Below are positions 55,098 through 64,000 of a stretch of DNA of 64,000 bases, piece after piece. The translations under genes and the position numbers were made by a program. The first letter of the stretch is position 1. Each line of letters starts with the position of its first letter. The notes below the pieces were generated by a model. It did not search any database. It saw nothing but the letters and a program-made list of their open reading frames with translations, and was not told where the DNA came from. Source of the DNA: Streptomyces sp. NBC_00659 (GTDB taxonomy: Bacteria > Actinomycetota > Actinomycetes > Streptomycetales > Streptomycetaceae); NCBI RefSeq assembly GCF_036226925.1, contig NZ_CP109031.1:4898001-4962000 (forward strand), given 5' to 3'.

Positions 55098-55829
55098 GTG
55101 TCGGTGCGAGTGGTCGTCAGGACGATCAGTGAGCTGTGTCTGACCATCGGCACCCTGATCGTGCTCTTCGTGGTCTACGTGTTGTTCTGGACGGGGGTCA
55201 AGGCCGACAGCGCGATGGACCACCAGATCGAGGTGCTCCAGAAGCAGTGGGCGAAGGGCGCGGTGACCCGGTCGCCGGAGCCCGCGCCGGACTTTTCGGG
55301 GGGCACGGGCAGCGCCGGCGGGACGGCCACCGTGAGTCCGAAGGCGCCAGGCCCCTACAAGTACGGCGGCCCGTTCGCGGTCATGTACATTCCGCGTCTT
55401 GGTTTCACGTGGAACAAGCCCGTGCTCGAAGGCACGGCCACGCAGGTGCTGAAGAAGGGGCTCGGCCACTACCGGGGGACCGCCCAGCTCGGCCAGGAGG
55501 GCAATTTCTCGGTCGCGGGTCACCGGCGTACGTACGGCGACCCGTTCAAGGACTTTCCCGAGCTCCGGCGGGGTGACGCGGTGGTGCTGACGGACGGGAC
55601 GACCTGGTTCACGTATCGGATCGACAAAGGCCCCTACAAAACGGTGCCCTCCGCCATTGAGGTGATCGACCCTGTGCCACGTAAGTCCGGGTATACGCGT
55701 CCGGGGCGCTATCTCACGCTGACCACGTGCGATCCGGAGTGGGGGCACAGCCATCGGTTGATCGTCTGGGCACATCTTGACTCCACACAGCCTGTGGAGG
55801 CAGGGAAACCGGCGGCTCTGCGCCGTTAG
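55098..55829 (+). CDS. Class E sortase (first of three)
   Basis: 243 residues from GTG at 55098 (GGGGGG upstream). N-terminal membrane helix 'LTIGTLIVLFVVYVLFWTGV', a linker, then the sortase barrel. Catalytic His in 'SVAGHRRTYGDPFKDFPEL', Cys in 'YLTLTTCDPEWGHSHRLIVW' with the arginine in 'SHR'. The active-site region differs from the usual 'CTP-x-x-TSKYR' of the other two copies, which suggests a different substrate preference. A TTTCACGTGGAACA sequence inside looks like a weak parS remnant but has two mismatches. Confidence 0.85.
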   Translation: MSVRVVVRTISELCLTIGTLIVLFVVYVLFWTGVKADSAMDHQIEVLQKQWAKGAVTRSPEPAPDFSGGTGSAGGTATVSPKAPGPYKYGGPFAVMYIPRLGFTWNKPVLEGTATQVLKKGLGHYRGTAQLGQEGNFSVAGHRRTYGDPFKDFPELRRGDAVVLTDGTTWFTYRIDKGPYKTVPSAIEVIDPVPRKSGYTRPGRYLTLTTCDPEWGHSHRLIVWAHLDSTQPVEAGKPAALRR

Positions 55830-55860
55830 TCTGTTGGCGTACGGCGACGGAAGGGACGGC

Positions 55861-56022
55861 ATGTACGGCTGGATCTGGCGGCATCTGCCGGGGAGCGCGT
55901 GGGTGAGGGCGCTGATCGCACTCGTGCTCGTCCTGGCGGCGGTCTACGTGCTCTTCCAGTACATCTTCCCGTGGGCCGAACCGCTGCTGCCCTTCAACGA
56001 TGTGACGGTGGACAACCAGTGA
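55861..56022 (+). CDS. Small single-pass membrane protein
   Basis: 53 residues from ATG at 55861, preceded by GGAAGGG. Membrane helix 'VRALIALVLVLAAVYVLFQY' at about 15-34, ends 'FPWAEPLLPFNDVTVDNQ'. Its stop overlaps the next start by four bases (GTGA), so translation is coupled to the amidotransferase. The small protein is a conserved member of this Streptomyces sortase region but I cannot assign a role. Confidence 0.85.
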   Translation: MYGWIWRHLPGSAWVRALIALVLVLAAVYVLFQYIFPWAEPLLPFNDVTVDNQ

Positions 56023-56657
56023 GCACGCGCATCCTCGTTGTGGACAACTACGACAGCTTCGTCTTCAACCTGGTCCAGTACCTGTACCAGTTGGGCGCGG
56101 AGTGCGAGGTGCTGCGCAACGACGAGGTGTCGACCGCGCACGCCCAGGACGGCTTCGACGGTGTACTCCTGTCCCCGGGGCCCGGCGCTCCCGAACAGGC
56201 CGGTGTCTGCATCGACATGGTCCGGCACTGTGCCGCGACCGGCGTCCCCGTCTTCGGTGTCTGCCTCGGGATGCAGTCGATGCAGGTGGCGTACGGGGGT
56301 GTGGTCGACCGGGCGCCCGAGCTGCTGCACGGGAAGACCTCCCTTGTGGAGCACCAGGGCAAGGGCGTCTTCGCCGGGCTGCCGTCGCCCTTCACAGCGA
56401 CCCGCTACCACTCGCTGGCGGCCGAGCCGGAGACGGTCCCGGCCGAGCTGGAGGTCACGGCCCGTACCCACGACGGGATCGTCATGGGTCTCAGACACCG
56501 TGAACTGCCGGTCGAGGGTGTGCAGTTCCACCCGGAGTCGGTGCTGACCGAGCACGGCCACCGGATGCTCGCCAACTGGCTGCTCGAGTGCGGTGACAAG
56601 GTGGCCGTGGCGAGATCGGCGGGGCTCGCCCCGGTGGTGGGCAGGGCAACGGCGTGA
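56019..56657 (+). CDS. pabA: Aminodeoxychorismate/anthranilate synthase glutamine amidotransferase subunit
   Basis: 212 residues from GTG at 56019 ('VSTRILVVDNYDSFVFNLVQ'). Class I glutamine amidotransferase: nucleophile in 'PVFGVCLGMQSMQVAYGG', His and Glu in 'VEGVQFHPESVLTEHG'. It supplies ammonia to a chorismate-using partner, for folate (PabA) or tryptophan (TrpG); the partner gene is not in the window and neither role can be chosen from sequence. Unusual company inside a sortase run is shared with other Streptomyces. The stop overlaps the next sortase start by four bases. Confidence 0.9.
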   Translation: MSTRILVVDNYDSFVFNLVQYLYQLGAECEVLRNDEVSTAHAQDGFDGVLLSPGPGAPEQAGVCIDMVRHCAATGVPVFGVCLGMQSMQVAYGGVVDRAPELLHGKTSLVEHQGKGVFAGLPSPFTATRYHSLAAEPETVPAELEVTARTHDGIVMGLRHRELPVEGVQFHPESVLTEHGHRMLANWLLECGDKVAVARSAGLAPVVGRATA

Positions 56658-58099
56658 CCGCGCTGCGCCCCGAGCGCGACAGCTCCCCCTACGGCGGCGA
56701 GGCCGCGTACGGGGGCGCCGGCGCGTTCGAGGCGGCGGTCGGAGGGCTCGCGGACCCGCTGACGGATCCGCTGCCCGGCCAGGGACAGGGACAGGGACAG
56801 GGCCAGGTCGCGCCGCAGCAGGGCTACGGCCACGGCGGGTACGGACCCGACTGGTACGCCGCACAGCAGCAGGAGCAGGCCGCCCGGATGCAGGCCGCGC
56901 AGGTGCAGGCCGCCCAGGTGGCGCAGGCACAGGCGTATGCCGCCCAGGCGCAGGCGCAGGCGCAGGCCCAGGCACAAGCTCAGGCACAAGCCCAAGCCCA
57001 GGCGGTCCGGGCGCAAGCCCAGGCAATGCCTTCTGGCCCGGCGTCGGCACCGTCGTACGCGGACGAGTACGAGCGGGCGTACGCCCCGCACTACCAGGAG
57101 CCCGCGGCCGCCCATTACCGCGGACCGGTGGCCGCTCCCGTGGCGGAGCCGATGCCCGAACGGGTGGCGCCGAGGCCGCCGTTGGACGACGAGACGGTCG
57201 CGTTGCGTCTCCCCGGCTCGCCCGCGAGGACGCAGCGCCGCGCGCGGCCGGCCGACAGCGAGGACGGTACCGCCTCGGAGGGGCGTGCGGCCCGCCGTAA
57301 GGCCGCCAGACGCCACGGACGAAACGGAGAGCCCCAGGACCCCCACGAGCCCCAGGAAGCGGCTCAGGGGGCCGTAGGGGCCCCTCGGAGCCGGATGGAC
57401 GCCCGGCGTGCGGCGCGGGCGTCGAAACCGGGCGGGGCGGTCCTCGTGAGCCGGATGGTCGGCGAGGTGTTCATCACCACCGGCGTGCTGATGCTGCTGT
57501 TCGTGACCTACCAGCTCTGGTGGTCGAACGTGCGGGCGCACCAGCAGGCGGGCAACGAGGCGAGCAGCCTTCAGCAGGACTGGGCGAACGGCAAGCGCAA
57601 TCCGGGGGCGTTCTCGCCCGGGCAGGGCTTCGCCATCCTGCACATCCCGAAGCTGGACGTGGTCGCGCCGATCGCGGAGGGCATCAGCAAGCCGAAAGTG
57701 CTCGACCGCGGCATGGTCGGCCACTATGGCGAGGCGCCCCTCAAGACGGCGATGCCCGACGCCAAGACCGGCAACTTCGCGCTCGCCGGGCACCGCAACA
57801 CGCACGGCGAACCGTTCCGCTACATCAACCGCCTCAAGCCGGGCGACGAGATCGTCGTCGAGACGCAGGACGACTACTACGTCTACAAGATGGCGTCGAT
57901 CCTGCCGGTGACGAGTCCGAGCAACACGAGCGTGCTCGATCCGATCCCCAAGGGTTCGGGTTTCACCGGGCCGGGCCGCTACATCACATTGACCACCTGC
58001 ACACCGGAGTTCACCAGTAAGTACCGGATGATCGTCTGGGGCAAGATGGTCGAGGACCGGCCGCGCAGCAAGGGCAAGCCCGACGCGCTGCTCGGCTGA
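56654..58099 (+). CDS. srtE: Class E sortase with long Gln/Ala-rich N-terminus (probable srtE1)
   Basis: 481 residues, GTG start overlapping pabA. The first 250 residues are disordered, including a Gln/Ala-rich stretch 'AQAQAQAQAQAQAQA' of about 30 residues (nucleotide repeats at 56890-57010), then a membrane helix 'FITTGVLMLLFVTYQLWWSN' near 273-292. Sortase core: 'IPKLDVVAPIAEGISKPKVL', His in 'ALAGHRNTHGEPFRYINRL', catalytic Cys and Arg in 'ITLTTCTPEFTSKYRMIVWG'. Class E sortases in Streptomyces anchor chaplins bearing LAxTG signals (known for SrtE1/E2). The name follows synteny with pknB. Confidence 0.92.
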   Translation: MTALRPERDSSPYGGEAAYGGAGAFEAAVGGLADPLTDPLPGQGQGQGQGQVAPQQGYGHGGYGPDWYAAQQQEQAARMQAAQVQAAQVAQAQAYAAQAQAQAQAQAQAQAQAQAQAVRAQAQAMPSGPASAPSYADEYERAYAPHYQEPAAAHYRGPVAAPVAEPMPERVAPRPPLDDETVALRLPGSPARTQRRARPADSEDGTASEGRAARRKAARRHGRNGEPQDPHEPQEAAQGAVGAPRSRMDARRAARASKPGGAVLVSRMVGEVFITTGVLMLLFVTYQLWWSNVRAHQQAGNEASSLQQDWANGKRNPGAFSPGQGFAILHIPKLDVVAPIAEGISKPKVLDRGMVGHYGEAPLKTAMPDAKTGNFALAGHRNTHGEPFRYINRLKPGDEIVVETQDDYYVYKMASILPVTSPSNTSVLDPIPKGSGFTGPGRYITLTTCTPEFTSKYRMIVWGKMVEDRPRSKGKPDALLG

Positions 58100-58192
58100 G
58101 GACGGACGCCGGCGCGCGTGGGGACAAGCGCGTGCGCGGGCGGGACGTGCACGAGAGACAACCTGAGACAGACCAGACGGGGCAGATGAACA

Positions 58193-58954
58193 GTGGCAGC
58201 GAGGACCGACCACGACGAACGAGCCGGATCGGCGGCCGGGTACGCGGCCTCCGGCGAGGTGCCCGGCGGGCGCCGGCCCATGGGATGGTTCGCGATGACG
58301 GTCAGCGTCTTCGGTGAACTCCTCATCACGGTAGGGCTGGTGCTCGGCCTGTTCGTCGTCTACTCGCTGTGGTGGACGAACGTCGTCGCCGACCGCGAGG
58401 CGAACAAGCAGGGCGACAAGGTCCGCGACCACTGGGCGCAGGCCCCGAGCGGTCCGGGCGCGCTGGACACCCAGGACGGCATCGGCTTCCTGCACGTCCC
58501 GGCGATGAAGAACGGCGAGGTCCTGGTCGAGAAGGGCACGGCGACGAAGATCCTCAACGACGGCGTCGCCGGCTACTACACGGAACCCGTCAAGTCGTCC
58601 CTGCCGATGACCGGCAAGAACGGCAACTTCACCCTCGCCGCCCACCGGGACGGCCACGGCGCCAAGTTCCACAACATCGACAAGATCGGCATGGGCGACG
58701 CGATCGTCTTCGAGACCCGGGACAAGTGGTACGTCTACAAGGTCTTCGACATCCTCCCGGAGACCTCGAAGTACAACGTCAAGGTTCTCCAGACGGTCCC
58801 GAAGGAGTCCGGCAAGAAGAAGCCCGGCCACTACATCACCCTGACGACCTGCACCCCGGTGTACACCTCCCGCTACCGCTACGTGGTGTGGGGCGAACTG
58901 GAGCGCGTGGACAAGGCCGACAACGCCCGGACGCTTCCGAAGGAACTGCGCTAG
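58193..58954 (+). CDS. srtE: Class E sortase (third; probable srtE2)
   Basis: 253 residues from GTG at 58193; the ribosome binding site is weak and an ATG at residue 31 is possible. Membrane helix 'GELLITVGLVLGLFVVYSLW' near 46-65. Sortase core: 'GFLHVPAMKNGEVLVEKGTA', His in 'TLAAHRDGHGAKFHNIDKIG', catalytic Cys and Arg in 'ITLTTCTPVYTSRYRYVVWG'. Sits between the other sortase and pknB, with a strong terminator after it. Works outside the membrane to attach surface proteins to peptidoglycan. Confidence 0.92.
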   Translation: MAARTDHDERAGSAAGYAASGEVPGGRRPMGWFAMTVSVFGELLITVGLVLGLFVVYSLWWTNVVADREANKQGDKVRDHWAQAPSGPGALDTQDGIGFLHVPAMKNGEVLVEKGTATKILNDGVAGYYTEPVKSSLPMTGKNGNFTLAAHRDGHGAKFHNIDKIGMGDAIVFETRDKWYVYKVFDILPETSKYNVKVLQTVPKESGKKKPGHYITLTTCTPVYTSRYRYVVWGELERVDKADNARTLPKELR

Positions 58955-59094
58955 CCCGTCGGCTGTCGGCTGTCTGCTGTCGAGCAGTGCGGCAGTGACG
59001 CGTCGTCGCTCCCCGCATGAGCCGCCCCGAGTCGCGACGGGATCGCGCGCGACCGGATCACCGTGACGTCCTCGCAGGACCTCGGTTCTCCGAC

Positions 59095-59109
59095 GGGCGG
59101 GCGGGCGGG
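59095..59109 (+). other. Perfect G-quadruplex motif
   Basis: Four GGG runs separated by single C bases (59095-59097, 59099-59101, 59103-59105, 59107-59109) in the gap between convergent sortase and pknB genes, 33 bases before the terminator. Confidence 0.6.
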
Positions 59110-59141
59110 CGGACGGCGGCCCTCGGTCTCGCAACCGATGC

Positions 59142-59177
59142 AAAGGGCCCCGGCACTCAAGAGTGCCGGGGCCCTTT
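59142..59177. terminator. Bidirectional terminator between srtE and pknB
   Basis: A perfect 17-bp stem AAAGGGCCCCGGCACTC with a 2-base loop; A and T ends on both sides suit both strands. Confidence 0.88.
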
Positions 59178-59211
59178 ACATCGGTTTCCCGAGTGCGGTC
59201 CTTGGTGGGGC

Positions 59212-61194
<1,983 letters not shown>

Positions 61195-61365
61195 AGCTAC
61201 CTACCAGCCCTCTCCGTCGGTCCCGACCGCACCTTTGTGTGGTCCGGCGGTGTGCTGTCCGGGCATACCGTACCCGGATCGGCTTGTGTGACCTGGCCTA
61301 GAGCGTCACCCGTGACAGGACCGGTATCGCAACGTGCACCGATGTGAATGGGGACGTGATCGGGG
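61195..61365. other. Gap between pbpA and pknB
   Basis: 171 bases on the minus-strand row. No gene, hairpin or clear promoter was seen, so pknB may be read from the pbpA transcript or from an unrecognised promoter here. Confidence 0.5.
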
Positions 61366-62847
61366 TCACTTCTTGCTGTCGATGACTGCCTTCATCACAT
61401 CTCTCGCGATGGGGGCGGCGAGACCACCACCCGAGATGTCGCCACGGTTGGCGCTGCCGTCCTCCACCACCACGGCCACGGCGACCGGGGAACTGCCGTC
61501 GGGGAGCTTGGCGTAGGAGATGAACCACGCGTAAGGCTTCTCACTGTTGGCGACACCGTGCTGGGCGGTACCGGTCTTGCCGCCGACGGTGACGCCGGAG
61601 ATCTGCGCCTTCGTACCCGTGCCCTCCTTGACGACCGTCTCCATCATGGACTGAAGGATCTGGGCGTTGGACTCCGAGAGCGGCTGGCTCAGTTTCTCCG
61701 GCTCGGCCTGCGAGATGACGTCCAGGCTGGGCGCCTGCAGCTTGTCCACCATGTAGGGCTTCATGAGCGTGCCGTTGTTGGCCACGGCGGAGGCCACCAT
61801 GGCCATCTGCAGCGGGGTCGCGGCGGTCTCGAACTGGCCGATGGAGCTGAGCGCGGTCTGTGCCGGGTCCATCGACTTGGGGAAGACGGAGGCGTTGGAG
61901 CGCACCGGGGTGAGCTGCTCGGAGCCGAAGCCGAACTTCTCGGCCTCCGCCAGCATCTTGTCCTTGCCGAGGTCGGTGCCGATCTTGCCGAAGACGGTGT
62001 TGCAGGAGTAGCGGAGCGCGATCCGCATGGTCGCGTCCTTGCAGGGGATGTTCCCCTCGTTCTTCAGCTCGGTCCGGGTGCCCTTGAGGATGTACGGCAG
62101 CGGGGTGTCGGTGCGCTGGTCCGCTGTCGTGTACAGGCCGTTCTCCAGGGCCGCCGCCGCGGTGACCACCTTGAAGGTGGAACCGGGCGGGTAGGTCTCG
62201 CGCAGCGCCCGGTTGAGCATCGGGTCGTCGGGGTTGTTCTTCTTCTGGAGCTTGTTCCAGGCCTTCGCGTCGGTGTTGGTGTTCCCGGCGAAGGCGGAGG
62301 GGTCGTACGAGGGGGTGGAGGCCAGCGCCAGGATCGCGCCGGTCTGCGGGTTGATCGCGGCGACGGCGCCCTTGCCCCGGCTCAGCAGGCCCTTGTAGGC
62401 GGCCTTCTGCGCGGCGCCGTTGAGGGTGGTGACGACGTTGCCGCCCTGCTTGCCCTTGCCCGTGATCATGTCGAGGGTGTTGCGGAAGAAGAGCCGGTCG
62501 TCGTTGCCGGTGAGTATGCCGTCGTCCAGCTTCTCCAGCTGGGAGGCGTCGAAGGCCTGCGAGGCGTACCCGGTGACCGGCGCCCACATGGCGCCGTCCT
62601 TGTAGGTGCGCTTGTAGACGAAGTCGTTGATGCCGTTCTTCTTCGTCTCGGTGGCCCCGGTGATCGGGTCGCCGTCGACGATGATGTTGCCGCGCGGGGT
62701 GGCGTACCGCTCGATGGCGACGCGGCGGTTGTGCGAGTCGGTCCGCAGGCTGTCCGCCTGGACGTACTGGATGTAGTTGTCGCGGAGGAGCAGGGCGAGG
62801 ACGAGGAGCCCGCAGAAGATCGCGATCCGGCGCAGGGGCTTGTTCAC
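61366..62847 (-). CDS. pbpA: Class B penicillin-binding protein PbpA (transpeptidase)
   Basis: 493 residues from GTG at 62847 ('VNKPLRRIAIFCGLLVLALL'), overlapping the upstream FtsW/RodA-type stop by four bases; a longer frame extending upstream lies inside that gene and is a shadow. N-terminal membrane helix at 5-25, a dimerisation region ('YIQYVQADSLRTDSHNRRVA'), then the transpeptidase domain with STFK in 'YPPGSTFKVVTAAAA', SxN as 'RYSCNTVFGKIG' and KTGT in 'TVGGKTGTAQHGV'. Works with the SEDS partner encoded immediately upstream to make septal or polar peptidoglycan. In mycobacteria PbpA is a PknB substrate. Confidence 0.96.
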   Translation of the reverse strand: MNKPLRRIAIFCGLLVLALLLRDNYIQYVQADSLRTDSHNRRVAIERYATPRGNIIVDGDPITGATETKKNGINDFVYKRTYKDGAMWAPVTGYASQAFDASQLEKLDDGILTGNDDRLFFRNTLDMITGKGKQGGNVVTTLNGAAQKAAYKGLLSRGKGAVAAINPQTGAILALASTPSYDPSAFAGNTNTDAKAWNKLQKKNNPDDPMLNRALRETYPPGSTFKVVTAAAALENGLYTTADQRTDTPLPYILKGTRTELKNEGNIPCKDATMRIALRYSCNTVFGKIGTDLGKDKMLAEAEKFGFGSEQLTPVRSNASVFPKSMDPAQTALSSIGQFETAATPLQMAMVASAVANNGTLMKPYMVDKLQAPSLDVISQAEPEKLSQPLSESNAQILQSMMETVVKEGTGTKAQISGVTVGGKTGTAQHGVANSEKPYAWFISYAKLPDGSSPVAVAVVVEDGSANRGDISGGGLAAPIARDVMKAVIDSKK

Positions 62848-64000
62848 GGGCGGACCACCTGGGTCATCTCGGCGTCGGGGCTGGGGGCGGGTGCGGGCGC
62901 CGGGCGGCGGGCGGTGTCGCTGATGCGGATCAGTACGCCGACGAGCGCCCAGTTGGCGATGACGGAGGAACCGCCGGAGGCCAGGAACGGCATGGTCATA
63001 CCGGTCAGCGGGATCAGGCCCATGACACCGCCGGCGACCACGAAGACCTGGAGGGCGAAGGCGCCGGAGAGGCCGACGGCGAGGAGCTTGCCGAACGGGT
63101 CGCGGGCCGCGAGCGCCGTGCGGATGCCGCGCTCGACGATCAGGCCGTAGAGCACCAGGATCGCCATGACTCCGGCGAGGCCCAATTCCTCGCCGAACGT
63201 GGCGAGGATGAAGTCGGAGTTGGCGGCGAAGCGGATGAGCTCGGAGTGGCCCTGGCCGAGGCCGGTGCCGAGGGTGCCGCCGGAGCCGAACGCCCACAGC
63301 GCCTGCATGGCCTGCTCGGAGTGGATGATGCCGTCCTTGACCCCGGACTGGCTGAGCATGTACTCGTGCATCGGGTCGAGCCAGGCCTGGACACGCGTCT
63401 GGATGTGCGGTTCGAAGGTCGCCACACCGACCGCGCCGCCCGCGGACATCAGCAGACCGAAGACGATCCAGCTGGTCCGCTCGGTGGCGACGTACAGCAT
63501 GATGACGAACATTCCGAAGAACAGCAGCGACGTACCGAGGTCGGTCTCGAAGACCAGGATCAGGATCGAGATGAACCAGACCACGAGGATCGGGCCGAGG
63601 TCGCGGCCGCGCGGCAGGTACAGGCCCATGAAGCGGCGGCTGGCCAGGGCGAGCGCGTCGCGCTTCACCATCAGGTAGCCGGCGAAGAAGATCGCGAGGA
63701 CGATCTTCGCGAACTCACCGGGCTGGATGGAGAATCCGGCGACCGAGATCCAGATCTTGGCGCCGTAGATGTTGGCACCGAGTCCCGGGACCAGCGGGAG
63801 CAGCAGCAGGACCAGGGCACCGACCATGGAGATGTAGGTGTAGCGCTGCAGGACGCGGTGGTCCTTCAGGAAGAACAGCACGGCGACGAACAGGGCGATG
63901 GCCAGCGCCGTGTACAGCAGCTGGCGTGGTGCCGCGTTGCCCGCCTGGTTGATCGACTGGAGCAGTTTGGACTGGTCGAGCCGCCAGATGATCACCAGGC
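62844..64000 (-). CDS. FtsW/RodA/SpoVE-family SEDS glycosyltransferase (5' end outside the window)
   Basis: At least 383 residues visible from 63995 downward, and the frame is open to the window edge, so about 85-100 residues are missing. Ten or so hydrophobic segments; SEDS motifs 'LVPGLGANIYGAKIW' with 'QPGEFAKIVLAIFFAGYL' (the family's P-x-E-x-x-K), 'ETDLGTSLLFFGMFVIMLYV', 'GLGQGHSELIRFAANSDFIL' with 'GEELGLAGV', and 'IPLTGMTMPFLASGGSSVI'. Polymerises lipid II with its cognate class B PBP, here PbpA, whose start overlaps its stop by four bases. FtsW versus RodA naming needs the missing end. Confidence 0.93.
   Translation of the reverse strand, partial: LVIIWRLDQSKLLQSINQAGNAAPRQLLYTALAIALFVAVLFFLKDHRVLQRYTYISMVGALVLLLLPLVPGLGANIYGAKIWISVAGFSIQPGEFAKIVLAIFFAGYLMVKRDALALASRRFMGLYLPRGRDLGPILVVWFISILILVFETDLGTSLLFFGMFVIMLYVATERTSWIVFGLLMSAGGAVGVATFEPHIQTRVQAWLDPMHEYMLSQSGVKDGIIHSEQAMQALWAFGSGGTLGTGLGQGHSELIRFAANSDFILATFGEELGLAGVMAILVLYGLIVERGIRTALAARDPFGKLLAVGLSGAFALQVFVVAGGVMGLIPLTGMTMPFLASGGSSVIANWALVGVLIRISDTARRPAPAPAPSPDAEMTQVVRP

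Noticed and set aside
55401..55416. GGTTTCACGTGGAACA in the first sortase gene as parS
   Set aside because: Two mismatches to consensus, and it lies in a conserved coding stretch (GFTWNKPVLE), so codon choice explains it.
62848..63297. Upstream extension of pbpA into the FtsW/RodA-type gene
   Set aside because: The extra 150 residues are Arg/Pro/His-rich shadow translation of the SEDS gene; the GTG at 62847 with a four-base overlap gives the family start.

Overview
The window is a high-GC actinobacterial chromosome segment and almost certainly Streptomyces. It carries rpmH-dnaA-oriC-dnaN-gnd-recF-dciA-gyrB-gyrA in Streptomyces order, an oriC packed with TTGTCCACA-type DnaA boxes between dnaA and dnaN, a DnaA with a very long charged domain II, parAB with TGTTTCACGTGAAACA parS sites around it, frequent GTG starts, sigM, crgA, class E sortases and Streptomyces-type short lineage genes. 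It is core chromosome. I see no IS element, prophage, CRISPR array or secondary-metabolite cluster.

Layout. 1-11 kb: a FemX-type peptidyltransferase, a small alanine-racemase-fold protein, a GT87 membrane glycosyltransferase and a bifunctional PBP (both minus strand), then a PadR regulator with myo-inositol-phosphate synthase behind a perfect palindromic operator, an MFS protein and a small anchored protein. 11-23 kb: cca (minus), then an envelope run of a DUF6049-type exported protein, murJ, a pseudokinase, the ECF factor sigM and its anti-sigma partner, followed by trxB-trxA behind a SigR-type promoter. 23-30 kb, all minus: GNAT, a small overlapping gene, parB-parA, rsmG, jag, yidC, yidD, rnpA, rpmH. 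30-43.6 kb, all plus: dnaA, oriC, dnaN, gnd, recF, a DciA/DUF721 protein, a 0.94-kb gyrB leader, gyrB, gyrA and a DUF3566 membrane protein. 43.7-51.5 kb: tRNA-Ile, a frameshifted small membrane-protein gene, a DUF6344-like secreted protein, a DLW-39 protein, an exported protein, a membrane Ser/Thr kinase, an HTH regulator, tRNA-Ala and DUF5324. 52-64 kb: cyclophilin, rhomboid protease, a DnaA-box cluster, crgA, DUF881, three class E sortases interleaved with a glutamine amidotransferase and a 53-residue membrane protein, then the minus-strand pknB / pbpA / FtsW-RodA set, whose last gene runs off the right edge.

How it works together. The centre holds replication initiation (DnaA, oriC, DnaN, RecF, DciA), supercoiling (gyrase) and origin segregation (ParA, ParB, parS). 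Both flanks hold cell-wall synthesis and its control (FemX, PBP1, MurJ and its pseudokinase, PknB-PASTA, PbpA, FtsW/RodA, CrgA, sortases). The most notable non-coding signals are parS sites built into or abutting transcription-terminator hairpins, a second compact DnaA-box cluster about 21 kb from oriC beside crgA, a PadR palindrome in front of the inositol operon, five 16-bp iteron-like repeats before the cyclophilin gene, and alternating half-site or palindromic operator candidates near 45.3, 50.4 and 51.5 kb.
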